Positions 38,407-48,410 of a stretch of 64,000 nt of DNA are shown piece after piece. The stretch is taken from positions 248,001-312,000 of the forward strand of contig NZ_CANNGG010000003.1 in assembly GCF_947504135.1 (NCBI RefSeq), given 5' to 3'. Each line of letters starts with the position of its first letter. Within the stretch, counting starts at the first letter, position 1. The notes beneath the pieces are model-generated. The model ran no database searches, was not told the DNA's origin, and saw only the letters and a program-made list of their open reading frames with translations. Origin of the DNA: an uncultured Tenacibaculum sp. (GTDB lineage Bacteria > Bacteroidota > Bacteroidia > Flavobacteriales > Flavobacteriaceae). Position numbers and translations under genes: made by a program.

Positions 38407-39036
38407 CTATTTACTTAAATTAGACTCAATTCCTTCTAGAGAGCTCTCAGCGATAACAACTTTGTTAGCATTTAAAACGCTATACGTGTTAATTCCTGAA
38501 GCGTCTACTACTTTAGAACCTTTTAAGTTACGAGATGATAAGTAAACGTTTTTACTTTCTTCACCTAATACAAATAAAGACTTTTTAGCGTCTAATTCTA
38601 AAGCTTTTAATACATTGATAAACTCTTTAGTTTTTGGAGCTTCAAAATTGAAGTCTTCAATTACAACTAAATTGTTTTCTTTTGCTTGAATACTTAAAGC
38701 TGACTTACGTGCTAAACGCTTTAAGTTTTTATTCAATTTAAAAGAGTAGTTTCTTGGTCTTGGACCGAAAATACGTCCACCACCTCTAAAAACTGGAGAC
38801 TTGATACTACCCGCACGAGCTGTACCTGTTCCTTTTTGTTTTTTAATCTTTCTTGTACTACCGGCAATCTCAGCTCTTTCTTTCGATTTGTGAGTACCTT
38901 GTCTTTGATTAGCCAAATACTGCTTTACATCTAAATAAATCGCGTGATCATTTGGCTCAATTCCGAATACCTCGTTAGAAAGTTCAACTTTTCTACCAGT
39001 ATCTTTTCCTGTAATATCTAATACTGCTACTTTCAT
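38407..39036 (-). CDS. rplD: Ribosomal protein uL4
   Basis: 209 residues: [20 protein letters not shown], then the tunnel loop [36 protein letters not shown] (loop split here only for display). In E. coli L4 also represses the S10 operon. Its ATG overlaps the rplC stop by one base. Confidence 0.97.
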   Translation of the reverse strand: MKVAVLDITGKDTGRKVELSNEVFGIEPNDHAIYLDVKQYLANQRQGTHKSKERAEIAGSTRKIKKQKGTGTARAGSIKSPVFRGGGRIFGPRPRNYSFKLNKNLKRLARKSALSIQAKENNLVVIEDFNFEAPKTKEFINVLKALELDAKKSLFVLGEESKNVYLSSRNLKGSKVVDASGINTYSVLNANKVVIAESSLEGIESNLSK

Positions 39037-39653
39037 TATTTCTCGATAGTTACATAAGAGTTTTTGTGACCAGGAACTGCTCCTTTTACTACGATAAGAT
39101 TCTTATCTGCAACCACTTTTAAAACTCTTAAATTTTGAACTTTTACTTTGTCTCCACCCATACGACCTGCCATACGCATTCCTTTGAATACTCTTGCAGG
39201 GTATGATGCTGCACCAATTGAACCAGGAGCTCTTAAACGGTTATGTTGACCGTGAGTTGCTTGTCCAACTCCGCCAAAACCATGACGTTTAACAACACCT
39301 TGAAATCCTTTACCTTTAGAAATTCCTGATACATCAACGAATTCTCCTTCAGTAAATAATTCAACAGTAATTGAGTCACCTAATTTGTACTCACCTTCGA
39401 ACTCTTGGAATTCAACAACTTTCTTTTTAGCAGATGTACCAGCTTTTTTAAAGTGACCATCTAAAGCTTTATTAGAGCTTTTTGCTTTTTTGTCATCGAA
39501 ACCAAGTTGTAAAGCGTTATAGCCGTCAACCTCTTCGGTTCTGACTTGGGTAACAACGCAAGGACCTGCTTCGATTACAGTACAAGGAATATTCTTCCCG
39601 TTCTCGTCGAATAAGCTGGTCATTCCAATTTTTCTTCCTATTAACCCAGACAT
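39036..39653 (-). CDS. rplC: Ribosomal protein uL3
   Basis: 205 residues: [20 protein letters not shown] at the start and [20 protein letters not shown] in the core extension that reaches the peptidyl transferase centre. First gene of its transcription unit, with its own promoter and a leader of about 225 bases. rpsJ, which precedes it in the classical S10 operon, is separated by a terminator. Confidence 0.97.
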   Translation of the reverse strand: MSGLIGRKIGMTSLFDENGKNIPCTVIEAGPCVVTQVRTEEVDGYNALQLGFDDKKAKSSNKALDGHFKKAGTSAKKKVVEFQEFEGEYKLGDSITVELFTEGEFVDVSGISKGKGFQGVVKRHGFGGVGQATHGQHNRLRAPGSIGAASYPARVFKGMRMAGRMGGDKVKVQNLRVLKVVADKNLIVVKGAVPGHKNSYVTIEK

Positions 39654-39753
39654 ATTTGTTAATTTTCAGACGAATAGATATATTTTATCCAGCGCGTCTA
39701 TTAATAAATGATTATTTGAAACGAATGTTTCTATTTTTTCCTTTGAATTTTTC

Positions 39754-39784
39754 AAAAAAAAAGAGCGAAAAACACCTTCACTCT
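39754..39784 (-). terminator. Terminator-like hairpin in the rplC leader, candidate attenuator
   Basis: On the minus strand AGAGTGAA (39777-39784) pairs with TTCGCTCT (39762-39769; one G-U pair) around a 7-base loop and is followed by eight T. It lies after the rplC promoter and about 100 bases before the rplC ATG, so it can only affect rplC-operon transcripts. A second perfect 9-bp stem (39832-39840 with 39846-39854) lies upstream in the same leader. Confidence 0.6.
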
Positions 39785-39885
39785 GAATTTGTTTTTACCA
39801 TTTTTCCTTCGCGAAACCCTCAGGACATGTCATTTCTGTATACTTTACAGAAATATTTACACGCCGAAACGTAAATTTCGGTGTG

Positions 39886-39915
39886 CAAAAGTATAAAAAA
39901 CTTTCGGCTTAACAA
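39886..39915 (-). promoter_or_regulatory. Promoter of the rplC-rpsN unit
   Basis: The minus strand reads TTG (39913-39915), 19 bases, then TACTTTTG (39886-39893), matching the -33/-7 consensus. The -33 element lies in the loop of the rpsJ terminator. Transcription should begin near 39879. Confidence 0.85.
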
Positions 39916-39930
39916 AATTAAACCGAAAGT
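39900..39930 (-). terminator. Terminator after rpsJ
   Basis: On the minus strand ACTTTCGGTTTAA pairs with TTAAGCCGAAAGT around a short loop, followed by TTTTTT. It lies 11 bases past the rpsJ stop and closes the rpsL-rpsG-fusA-rpsJ unit. Confidence 0.9.
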
Positions 39931-39941
39931 TATTGATTTAC

Positions 39942-40247
39942 TTATACTTTTATCTCAACTTCAACTCCACTTGGTAACTCAAGTTTCATTAAAGCATCAA
40001 TAGTTTTTGAAGAAGAACTATAAATGTCTAATAATCTTTTGTAAGCAGATAATTGAAATTGCTCTCTTGATTTTTTATTTACGTGCGGTGAACGTAAAAC
40101 TGTAAAAATCTTTTTATTTGTTGGTAAAGGAATCGGCCCGTTTACTACAGCACCAGTACTCTTTACTGTCTTTACGATTTTCTCAGCAGACTTGTCTACT
40201 AAATTATAATCGTAAGATTTTAACTTTATTCTAATTTTTTGACTCAT
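39942..40247 (-). CDS. rpsJ: Ribosomal protein uS10
   Basis: 101 residues: [20 protein letters not shown], then [20 protein letters not shown] and [21 protein letters not shown] 30S head protein. It lies 5 bp after fusA and is followed by a strong terminator, so it belongs to the rpsL unit rather than to the rplC unit. Confidence 0.97.
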   Translation of the reverse strand: MSQKIRIKLKSYDYNLVDKSAEKIVKTVKSTGAVVNGPIPLPTNKKIFTVLRSPHVNKKSREQFQLSAYKRLLDIYSSSSKTIDALMKLELPSGVEVEIKV

Positions 40248-40252
40248 CTTAA

Positions 40253-42370
40253 TTAACCTTTAGCGTTTGCGATTACTTCTTCTGAAATGTTACTTGGAGT
40301 TTCTGCATAGTGAGAGAATTCCATTGTAGAAGTTGCTCTACCTGAAGATAATGTTCTTAAAGAAGTAACATATCCAAACATTTCTGATAAAGGAACGATT
40401 GCTTTTACTACTTTAGATCCAGCACGGTCGCTCATATCGTTTACTTGTCCTCTTCTTCTGTTTAAGTCTCCAACGATATCTCCCATGTTCTCCTCTGGAG
40501 TTAACACTTCTAACTTCATCATTGGCTCCATAATTACAGCTCTTGCAGCTTTTGCAGCAGCTTTGTAACCTAACTTAGCAGCTAATTCGAATGATAATTG
40601 ATCAGAATCTACAGGGTGGAAAGATCCATCCTTTAAAGTAATCTTCATCGAATCCATTTCGTAACCAGCTAAAGGACCATTTTTCATTGCTTCTTTGAAT
40701 CCTTTTTCTACTGACGGCACAAATTCCTTAGGAACGTTACCACCTTTAATAATAGATTCAAATTGTAATCCAGTTACACCTTCATCAGCAGGCTCCATAG
40801 TAAATACGATATCAGCAAACTTACCACGTCCACCAGATTGCTTTTTATAAACTTCTCTGTGATCTGCAGTAGCTGTTAAAGCTTCTTTGTACTCTACTTG
40901 TGGTTGTCCTTGATTTACCTCAACCTTAAACTCACGTTTTAAACGGTCTACAATAATATCTAAGTGTAACTCCCCCATTCCTGAAATAACAGTTTGCCCT
41001 GAAGCTTCATCTGTTTTTACAGTAAATGTTGGATCTTCTTCTGCTAATTTAGCTAAAGACATACCTAATTTATCAACATCAGCCTTTGTCTTTGGCTCAA
41101 CAGCAATACCAATTACAGGATCTGGGAAGTCCATAGATTCTAAAACGATTGGATTCTTCTCATCAGACAAGGTATCTCCTGTTTTAATATCTTTAAATCC
41201 TACTGCAGCCCCAATATCTCCTGCTTCAATAAAATCGATTGCGTTTTGTTTGTTAGAGTGCATTTGGTAAATACGTGAAATACGTTCTTTCTTACCTGAA
41301 CGGTTATTTAACACATAAGAACCTGCATCTAAGTGACCAGAATACGCACGGAAGAATGCTAAACGACCTACAAAAGGATCAGTAGCAATTTTAAACGCTA
41401 AAGCTGAAAATGGAGCTTTTGCATCTGGTTTACGAGTTTCTTCTTCTCCTGTATCAGGATTTGTTCCAATAATATTATCTCTATCAACTGGAGAAGGTAA
41501 ATAACGACACACAGCATCTAATAAGAACTGAACACCTTTATTTTTAAAAGAAGAACCACATACCATAGGTATGATAGACATATCCATTACAGCAGCTCTA
41601 AGTGCAGCGTGCACTTCTTCTTCTGTAATTGAATCTTCATCTTCCATATACTTCTCTAATAAGTTTTCGTCATAAGCAGCAACCTCTTCGATTAACTTAC
41701 CACGTAACTCACGAGCTTCTTCTTTTAATTCTTCTGGAATTTCAACAACATCAAAAGTTGACCCATGATTTTCGTCGTGCCAAACAATAGCACGGTTTTT
41801 AACTAAATCAACAATTCCTTTAAAATCTGCCTCATCACCAATATTTAATACGATTGGCACCGCGTTAGATTTTAACATGTCTTTTACTTGCTGACATACT
41901 GCTAAGAAGTTCGCTCCCTGACGGTCCATTTTATTAACGAAACCAATACGAGGTACTTTATAGTTATCAGCTAAACGCCAGTTAGTTTCAGATTGTGGCT
42001 CAACTCCATCTACTGCAGAGAATAAGAACACTAATCCGTCTAACACACGTAATGAACGGTTTACTTCTACAGTAAAGTCAACGTGACCTGGAGTATCAAT
42101 AATATTAAAATGGTACCCTTTAGCATCAGCAGTAGGTTTTCCATTTTCTGTTGGGAATTGCCATGTACAAGTAGTTGCTGCAGAAGTAATTGTAATACCT
42201 CTTTCAGCCTCTTGCTCCATCCAGTCCATTGTAGAAGCACCATCGTGTACTTCTCCAATTTTATGAGACACTCCTGTATAGAAAAGGATACGCTCAGTTG
42301 TTGTTGTTTTACCAGCATCAATATGAGCAGCAATACCGATATTTCTTGTATATTTTAAATCTCTTGCCAT
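40253..42370 (-). CDS. fusA: Elongation factor G
   Basis: A 705-residue translocation GTPase. G motifs: [15 protein letters not shown] near residue 16, the switch region [24 protein letters not shown] and [11 protein letters not shown]. Domains II-V follow, with the domain IV loop [12 protein letters not shown] and the C-terminal [18 protein letters not shown]. Length and order are canonical. It lies 6 bp after rpsG. No tuf gene follows, unlike in E. coli. Confidence 0.98.
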   Translation of the reverse strand: MARDLKYTRNIGIAAHIDAGKTTTTERILFYTGVSHKIGEVHDGASTMDWMEQEAERGITITSAATTCTWQFPTENGKPTADAKGYHFNIIDTPGHVDFTVEVNRSLRVLDGLVFLFSAVDGVEPQSETNWRLADNYKVPRIGFVNKMDRQGANFLAVCQQVKDMLKSNAVPIVLNIGDEADFKGIVDLVKNRAIVWHDENHGSTFDVVEIPEELKEEARELRGKLIEEVAAYDENLLEKYMEDEDSITEEEVHAALRAAVMDMSIIPMVCGSSFKNKGVQFLLDAVCRYLPSPVDRDNIIGTNPDTGEEETRKPDAKAPFSALAFKIATDPFVGRLAFFRAYSGHLDAGSYVLNNRSGKKERISRIYQMHSNKQNAIDFIEAGDIGAAVGFKDIKTGDTLSDEKNPIVLESMDFPDPVIGIAVEPKTKADVDKLGMSLAKLAEEDPTFTVKTDEASGQTVISGMGELHLDIIVDRLKREFKVEVNQGQPQVEYKEALTATADHREVYKKQSGGRGKFADIVFTMEPADEGVTGLQFESIIKGGNVPKEFVPSVEKGFKEAMKNGPLAGYEMDSMKITLKDGSFHPVDSDQLSFELAAKLGYKAAAKAARAVIMEPMMKLEVLTPEENMGDIVGDLNRRRGQVNDMSDRAGSKVVKAIVPLSEMFGYVTSLRTLSSGRATSTMEFSHYAETPSNISEEVIANAKG

Positions 42371-42376
42371 TTCTTA

Positions 42377-42853
42377 TTAAAATCTAAAGTGTGAGAATGC
42401 TTTGTTTGCTTCAGCCATTTTATGAGTATCAACTCTTTTCTTAACAGCAGCTCCTTCTTCTTTAGCAGCAGCTAAAACCTCAGCAGCTAAACGTTGTGCC
42501 ATTGTTTTTTCATTACGCTTACGCGCATAAGAGATCATCCATTTAATCGCCATAGAAACCTTACGGTCTGGACGAATTTGCATTGGAATTTGAAAAGTTG
42601 CACCACCAACACGGCGAGAACGAACTTCTACGTGAGGCATCACGTTAGATAAACCATCTTTCCACACTTCTAAAGCCGACTTTTCTTCGTCAGTTTTCTT
42701 TTCGTTTACGATATCCATTGCATCGTAAAACACTTTGAACGCTACAGATTTTTTACCGTCCCACATTAAGTTATTCACAAAACGTGTAACTAATTGATCG
42801 TTGAATCTTGGATCCGGTAACAAAACTCTTTTTTTAGCTCTTCTTTTCCTCAT
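42377..42853 (-). CDS. rpsG: Ribosomal protein uS7
   Basis: 158 residues: [20 protein letters not shown] at the start and [20 protein letters not shown] in the core. Primary 16S-binding protein that nucleates the 30S head. It lies 32 bp after rpsL. Confidence 0.97.
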   Translation of the reverse strand: MRKRRAKKRVLLPDPRFNDQLVTRFVNNLMWDGKKSVAFKVFYDAMDIVNEKKTDEEKSALEVWKDGLSNVMPHVEVRSRRVGGATFQIPMQIRPDRKVSMAIKWMISYARKRNEKTMAQRLAAEVLAAAKEEGAAVKKRVDTHKMAEANKAFSHFRF

Positions 42854-42885
42854 GTCTTTACATTAAAAAAGTTACTAATTAATTT

Positions 42886-43266
42886 TTACTTTTTGTCTTT
42901 TGGGCGTTTTGCACCATACTTAGATCTACGTTGGGTTCTACCCTCAACACCTGCAGTATCTAATGCTCCACGTACCACGTGGTATTTAACACCTGGTAAA
43001 TCTTTTACCCTTCCACCTCTAACTAATACTATCGAGTGCTCTTGCAAGTTGTGTCCCTCACCTGGAATATACGCGTTGATTTCATTACCATTTGTTAAAC
43101 GAACCCTTGCTACCTTACGCATTGCTGAGTTAGGTTTCTTAGGTGTTGTGGTATACACACGCGTACAAACTCCACGTCTTTGTGGACATGCTTGTAAAGC
43201 AGCCGATTTACTCTTCTTAGTTATTTTGGCTCTTCCTTTACGAACTAATTGTTGAATAGTTGGCAT
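42886..43266 (-). CDS. rpsL: Ribosomal protein uS12
   Basis: 126 residues: [20 protein letters not shown], the decoding loop [20 protein letters not shown] and [20 protein letters not shown]. The lysines of both loops linked to streptomycin response are the wild-type residues, so the sequence gives no sign of rpsL-based resistance. First gene of its unit, with a consensus promoter upstream. Confidence 0.98.
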   Translation of the reverse strand: MPTIQQLVRKGRAKITKKSKSAALQACPQRRGVCTRVYTTTPKKPNSAMRKVARVRLTNGNEINAYIPGEGHNLQEHSIVLVRGGRVKDLPGVKYHVVRGALDTAGVEGRTQRRSKYGAKRPKDKK

Positions 43267-43323
43267 ACTAAATTATTACTTGTTTTTAATTTGTACTTAA
43301 ATTACTCTAATTTTAAGAGTGTG

Positions 43324-43354
43324 CAAATGTACGACAATTTTCTATTTATTCAAA
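43324..43354 (-). promoter_or_regulatory. Promoter of the rpsL-rpsG-fusA-rpsJ unit
   Basis: The minus strand reads TTTG (43351-43354), 19 bases, then TACATTTG (43324-43331), a full match to the -33/-7 consensus. The leader to rpsL is about 50 bases. Confidence 0.85.
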
Positions 43355-43622
43355 TATCAAGGAGTTATTTTTACTAAAACATCATTCCACAAATCGAAAA
43401 ACCTTCAATTTCGATATAAAAAAACAATCAACTCATCTAACATACCTTACAATACACTAATAAAAAATACTCGTAAAAAAAATCTTAAAAAAGAAGTTAC
43501 TCCTTATTTTTTAACACAAAAAAATACATTAACATTTATTTTTTTTATATTTCTTTAACAAATTCTTTGTTTTTTAATATTTATTTATGATTTTTGACTC
43601 AATTAATTCAAATAATTACATA
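43355..43622. other. AT-rich intergenic region between rpsL and the first susC gene
   Basis: No credible gene on either strand. The last 60 bases should hold the susC promoter: TATATTTC near 43546 is a possible -7 box. The final 22 bases before the susC ATG are identical to those before the second susC gene at 48411. Upstream of that I see only AT-rich sequence without repeats. Confidence 0.55.
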
Positions 43623-46600
43623 ATGAAAACAAAGTTTAATGGAATTTTGACGCTACTACTAGCGTTGATTGTGCAAATATCCTTTGCACAAGAAAAAACA
43701 ATTTCAGGTACAGTTTCAGACGAAACAGGCCCATTACCAGGGGTTAACGTACTAGTAAAAGGAACAACCACAGGTACCGAATCTGATTTTGACGGAAAAT
43801 TCTCAATCAAAACAAAAACAGGCGATGTACTGGTATTTAGTTTTGTTGGAATGAAAACTATAGAGAAAACAGTTGGAACCTCAAACACAATGACTATCAT
43901 TATGACTAATGACAATGTGTTAGACGAAGTAATTGTAACAGCTCTAGGTATTAGTAAACAAGAAAAAGCCATCGGTTATGCAGTACAAAAAGTTGATGGT
44001 GACAAACTTAACGAAGCAAAAGAAGCTAACTTGGTTAACTCACTACAAGGTAGAGTTGCTGGTGTACAAATTCAAGGTTCTGCTTCTTCACTAGGAGGAT
44101 CATCAAGAATCACCATTCGTGGTTCTAACTCTTTCTTAGGTAACAACCAACCATTATTTGTTATAGATGGTGTGCCTATTAACAATGATAATTACGCTAA
44201 TCAAGACCAACAATCAGGTTTTGGTGGAGGTTCTTATGACTATGGTAACTCTGCTTCTGACATAGACCCTTCTAATATAGAATCTATGTCTGTTTTAAAA
44301 GGTGCGGCTGCTACTGCTATTTATGGTTCTAGAGGTGCAAACGGTGTTATTCTTATAACTACCAAAAGTGGTAAAGGACAAAAAGGAATAGGTATTAGCT
44401 TTGACTCTAGTGTTAGTATTGACGAAGTAAACAACCTTATTCCTATTCAAACAGCTTACGGTGGAGGTTCTATTTATTCAACTGCTAGCGGTTTTAACGA
44501 GTTTACACAAGACGGTGTCTCTTATTTAGCTCCTAACTACGCTAAAGACGGTTCTTGGGGTCCTAAATTCGACCCAAATCTAATGGTTAGACACTGGGAC
44601 TCATGGGATCCAGGATCACCTAACTATAAAGAAACTAGACCATGGGTAGCTCCTAAAAATCCATACGATTCTTTTTTTGACATCGGTACCACTTTCACTA
44701 ATTCAGTAGCTTTTTCTGGATCTAACGAAAAATCTAACTTCAGAGTTGGATATACAAACCTTAACGTACAAGGTACTACACCTGGTGGGGAGCTTGAAAG
44801 AAACACCTTAAACCTAAACACTTCTTACAAACTTACCGACAAGTTAAGAACTAATATTGTTGCAAACTACGTTAACACTTCTGCTGAAAACAGAAATGTA
44901 ACTGGTTACTCTCAAGGTAATGCTATGCAAGGATTTTATCAGTGGTGGCAATCCCAATTAGATGTTGAACGTTTAAGAGACCAACAAAACACATCTGAAG
45001 GAAACCAATATACATGGAACCCTAAAGGTATCACGAAAGATTCTAGCGGGAGTTTAACTTCATTTGACCCAACTGCTAACTACTTTGACAATCCTTTTTG
45101 GGTTAGAGAAAACTTCCTACAAGAAGATGTTAAAAACAGACTGTACGGTAATGTTAACCTAAGTTATGACATTACTGATGAATTAACATTTACCACTCAA
45201 TTTGGAACCGACTGGTTTCAATTAAACGCAAGAGAAGGTATCCCTTTCAGATCAGTTGACGGATCAAGATATGAAGAAACAAAAAGACACTTCCAAGAAA
45301 CAAATATGGAAGTACGACTAACTTACAACACTGATTTTAGTGATGAGTTTTCTTTCAATGGTTCTATCGGTGCTAACAGAATGAGAAGCTCTCAAAAAAG
45401 AACTACAATAGAAACTACAGGTGGTTTAATCGTAGACCGATTCTTTAATATTGCTAACTCTGCAGGTAGTCCTATAGCAGAAACCTTCGAATCAACAAGA
45501 GGAATAAACAGTGTATTCGCGACTGCTTCTTTAGGATGGAGAGACATGCTTTTCTTAGACCTTGCTGCTAGAAACGACTGGTCTTCTACCTTACCAAAGA
45601 AAAACAATAGCTACTTTTACCCTTCTGCTTCTTTAAGCTTTGCTATTTCGGAATTAGAAGGAGTTAAAGGAAGTGATGTTATCAACTTCGCAAAAGTTAG
45701 AGCAAGTATAGCACAAGCTGGTAATGACAGTGATCCGTTTCGTTTAACTGACGCATACAATCCATTACCTCCTAACTTTGGAAACAATCCTCTTTACGAA
45801 GTTCCTAACGCTCAACAAAACCCAGATTTAGTTAATGAGTTAACTACAGAGGTAGAATTTGGTTTTTTAGTTAAATTATTCAGAAACAGATTAACTATTG
45901 ATGCTGCATACTATGATAGAACTACAGATGACCAAATATTCAACGTTCCAGTATCAAACACTACAGGTTATACTTCTAGACTCTTAAACGCAGGAAAAAT
46001 GAAAAACTCTGGTTACGAGCTTCAACTTAGCGGTACACCTATAGTTACCGACAACTTCAGATGGGACCTAGGTCTTAACCTTACAAAACAAAAAAATGAA
46101 GTAGTTGAATTACTAAAAGACGATGAAGGTAATACTATTGTTGAAAGTATCGGTGTCGGAAGCACTTGGGCTGCAGACTTAAGAGTTCAAGAAGGATTAC
46201 CATACATGGCGTTATTTGGCCAAGATTTTGTTTATGATGACAATGGTAATAAAGTAGTTGGCAGTGACGGTGTGTATAAATTTACTGACGATAGAGTTTA
46301 CCTAGGCTCTGCTCTTGCTGATTGGACTGGAGGATTCAGCACCTCTTTTAGCTACAAGGGTGTTACTTTATCTGGATTATTTGACTTTCAAGTTGGAGGC
46401 ATCATGCACTCTACATCTTTACAATGGTCTAAATACTCTGGTATGCACCCAGAAACAGTTTCATATAACGGAGAATCTGATATCCGTGAAAACGGTATGG
46501 TTTTACCTGGTGTAAAAGAAGATGGGACTCCTAATGACATTAGAATAGACCCTATTGCATACTACCAAAATAATTTTGCTGTAGCAGCTCCAAACACATA

Positions 46601-46847
46601 CGACGCTAGCTTCTTAAAATTTAGAGAATTAAGACTAAGTTACACAATACCTAACAAAATCTTAAATAAAACACCTTTCTCAAGCTTAAATTTAAGCTTA
46701 TACGGAAGAAACTTAGCTATACTTTACTCTGATGTTCCTTACATTGACCCTCAGATTATTACTGGATCTGGTAACACTCAAGGTCTTGAAAACGCTCAAA
46801 TACCTTCAACTAGATCATTCGGAATTAATTTATCTGCTAAATTTTAA
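43623..46847 (+). CDS. SusC/RagA-family TonB-dependent outer membrane transporter (first copy)
   Basis: 1074 residues from ATG 43623; the frame runs 12 codons further upstream, but MKTKFNGILTLLLALIVQIS is the signal peptide. After cleavage near SFAQ comes a carboxypeptidase-like regulatory domain (TISGTVSDETGPLPGVNVLV). Then follow a TonB-box-like LDEVIVTALG, the plug (VNSLQGRVAGVQI, PLFVIDGVPINND, SMSVLKGAAATAIYGSRGAN) and a large beta-barrel ending SFGINLSAKF. It imports an oligomeric nutrient with its SusD partner, whose gene starts 10 bp after the stop. No glycoside hydrolase, protease or sensor gene is adjacent, so the substrate cannot be named. Confidence 0.95.
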   Translation: MKTKFNGILTLLLALIVQISFAQEKTISGTVSDETGPLPGVNVLVKGTTTGTESDFDGKFSIKTKTGDVLVFSFVGMKTIEKTVGTSNTMTIIMTNDNVLDEVIVTALGISKQEKAIGYAVQKVDGDKLNEAKEANLVNSLQGRVAGVQIQGSASSLGGSSRITIRGSNSFLGNNQPLFVIDGVPINNDNYANQDQQSGFGGGSYDYGNSASDIDPSNIESMSVLKGAAATAIYGSRGANGVILITTKSGKGQKGIGISFDSSVSIDEVNNLIPIQTAYGGGSIYSTASGFNEFTQDGVSYLAPNYAKDGSWGPKFDPNLMVRHWDSWDPGSPNYKETRPWVAPKNPYDSFFDIGTTFTNSVAFSGSNEKSNFRVGYTNLNVQGTTPGGELERNTLNLNTSYKLTDKLRTNIVANYVNTSAENRNVTGYSQGNAMQGFYQWWQSQLDVERLRDQQNTSEGNQYTWNPKGITKDSSGSLTSFDPTANYFDNPFWVRENFLQEDVKNRLYGNVNLSYDITDELTFTTQFGTDWFQLNAREGIPFRSVDGSRYEETKRHFQETNMEVRLTYNTDFSDEFSFNGSIGANRMRSSQKRTTIETTGGLIVDRFFNIANSAGSPIAETFESTRGINSVFATASLGWRDMLFLDLAARNDWSSTLPKKNNSYFYPSASLSFAISELEGVKGSDVINFAKVRASIAQAGNDSDPFRLTDAYNPLPPNFGNNPLYEVPNAQQNPDLVNELTTEVEFGFLVKLFRNRLTIDAAYYDRTTDDQIFNVPVSNTTGYTSRLLNAGKMKNSGYELQLSGTPIVTDNFRWDLGLNLTKQKNEVVELLKDDEGNTIVESIGVGSTWAADLRVQEGLPYMALFGQDFVYDDNGNKVVGSDGVYKFTDDRVYLGSALADWTGGFSTSFSYKGVTLSGLFDFQVGGIMHSTSLQWSKYSGMHPETVSYNGESDIRENGMVLPGVKEDGTPNDIRIDPIAYYQNNFAVAAPNTYDASFLKFRELRLSYTIPNKILNKTPFSSLNLSLYGRNLAILYSDVPYIDPQIITGSGNTQGLENAQIPSTRSFGINLSAKF
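43650..43691 (+). promoter_or_regulatory. Tandem hairpins in the signal-peptide codons of the first susC
   Basis: ACGCTA (43650-43655) pairs with TAGCGT (43660-43665) around a 4-base loop. Immediately after, TTGTGCAAA (43669-43677) pairs perfectly with TTTGCACAA (43683-43691) around TATCC. Both stems recur at the same codons of the second susC. Confidence 0.6.
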
Positions 46848-46857
46848 ATTTAAAAAA

Positions 46858-48282
46858 ATGAAAAAAATTAAATTATTAATACTAACGTTATCAGTACTAT
46901 CACTATACAGATGTGATGACCTTTCTGATCTTAACGTTGATCCAAATACAGCTGTAGCCGTAGCTCCATCTACGCTTCTTACCACAGCACAGTTTAACTA
47001 CTACAGTAGAGTTTCAGGTGTAAACATGAATGCTGACTGGGGACAACTAATGGTTCAATACTGGGCACAAAACGAATATACCGAAGAACAAAGGTATAAT
47101 GTAAATGTAACTCACTTCAATGCAAGTTGGAGAGTTTTTTATGCAGACGTACTAAAAGAACTATACTCAGCGAAAGAACTTGTTGAAAATGAATTAATAA
47201 GTGATGACATTAAAACCAACAAAAAGAACATTTTAGATGTAATGATAGCTCAAACTTTTATTACATTAACCGATAGTTATGGTGACGTTCCATACACTGA
47301 AGCAATTTCTGATATTTCATTGCCTGCTTATGACAAACAAGAAATAATATACAAAGGTATACTTGAAATGCTTAAAAACGCTAGTGACACTTATGTTTCT
47401 TCAGCTAATTCATTTAGTAGCGGTGATGTAATTTATGGTGGAAACATTGAGAATTGGAAAAAATTAACCAACTCTCTTATGTTAAAATATGCCATGAGAC
47501 TTAGCGATATTGATCCATCCACAGCTGAAAAATACGCTAAAGCAGCTGAAAACAACCTTATATCAAACAACGCTGAAAACGCACTATTTACATTCGATTC
47601 TAATGAAGATAGAGCAAACCCTTTGTTTCGTAACCTTTCTCCTTTAATTGACAACAGAGATGACTATTGTGTTTCAGAATACTTAGTTACAACACTAGAA
47701 AGTATGGGAGATCCTAGATTAGATGAATACGCTAAACCTGCTTCTGGTGGTACTATCGTAGGTATGCCTTATGGCTTAAATGATAATGATGCTACAAATT
47801 TAAAATCTACAACTTCAAGACCTAATGATCAAGTGAGAGAAGCTACAACTCCTCATGTTGTTATGTCATATTCTGAAGTTGAGTTTTTACTTGCAGAAGC
47901 CTACCAAAGAAATTTTTTAACTGGTAATGCGCAAGATGCCTACAACAAAGGTATTGAAGCCTCTATGAATCAATGGGGGATTACTGATGGAGCAACTATC
48001 TCTAGCTACATTGCAAACAATCCATACGATGCTTCCAATTGGAAAATGTCTTTAGGTACTCAGAAATGGGTTGCTTTATATATGAATGGGCTAGAAGCTT
48101 GGAACGAATGGAGAAGATTAGATTACCCACAATTAACTGTACCAACAGAGGCGGTAATAAGTTCAATCCCTGTAAAACTACCATACCCTTTATCTGAAAC
48201 CCAAAATAATTCTAATCAGTTAAACCAAGTAACCACTACACCTGGTAACTTAACTAATAAAGTATGGTGGGATGTAAACTAG
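46858..48282 (+). CDS. SusD/RagB-family nutrient-binding protein (first copy)
   Basis: 474 residues from ATG 46858, 10 bp after the susC stop; the frame is open upstream but overlaps susC. The signal is MKKIKLLILTLSVLSLYRC. A cysteine is at the expected place, but the residue before it is Arg, which is unusual for a lipobox. The mature part has the SusD-like order: LSDLNVDPNTAVAVAP at the N-terminus, a TPR-rich helical core and the C-terminal KWVALYMNGLEAWNEWRRL motif typical of the SusD-like group. It should sit as a lid on the SusC barrel. A strong terminator follows. Confidence 0.92.
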   Translation: MKKIKLLILTLSVLSLYRCDDLSDLNVDPNTAVAVAPSTLLTTAQFNYYSRVSGVNMNADWGQLMVQYWAQNEYTEEQRYNVNVTHFNASWRVFYADVLKELYSAKELVENELISDDIKTNKKNILDVMIAQTFITLTDSYGDVPYTEAISDISLPAYDKQEIIYKGILEMLKNASDTYVSSANSFSSGDVIYGGNIENWKKLTNSLMLKYAMRLSDIDPSTAEKYAKAAENNLISNNAENALFTFDSNEDRANPLFRNLSPLIDNRDDYCVSEYLVTTLESMGDPRLDEYAKPASGGTIVGMPYGLNDNDATNLKSTTSRPNDQVREATTPHVVMSYSEVEFLLAEAYQRNFLTGNAQDAYNKGIEASMNQWGITDGATISSYIANNPYDASNWKMSLGTQKWVALYMNGLEAWNEWRRLDYPQLTVPTEAVISSIPVKLPYPLSETQNNSNQLNQVTTTPGNLTNKVWWDVN

Positions 48283-48305
48283 TGTCACCTAAACCTTTAA
48301 ATTAA

Positions 48306-48342
48306 AAAAAACGCCTTAGATAAATTCTAAGGCGTTTTTTAA
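48306..48342 (+). terminator. Terminator of the first susCD pair
   Basis: A 15-bp stem (48306-48320 with 48326-48340) with a 5-base loop and T-rich tail, 24 bases past the susD stop. The second susC therefore needs its own promoter, in the 70 bases that follow. Confidence 0.92.
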
Positions 48343-48410
48343 TGTTAAAAAATTGTTTATTTAAGATATATTTATGATTTTAGCGCTTAATTAATTCAAA
48401 TAATTACATA

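Noticed and set aside
42893..43255. Open frame of 120 codons opposite rpsL, and a similar one at 43616-43972 opposite susC
   Set aside because: Shadows of conserved genes; no start signal or family likeness.
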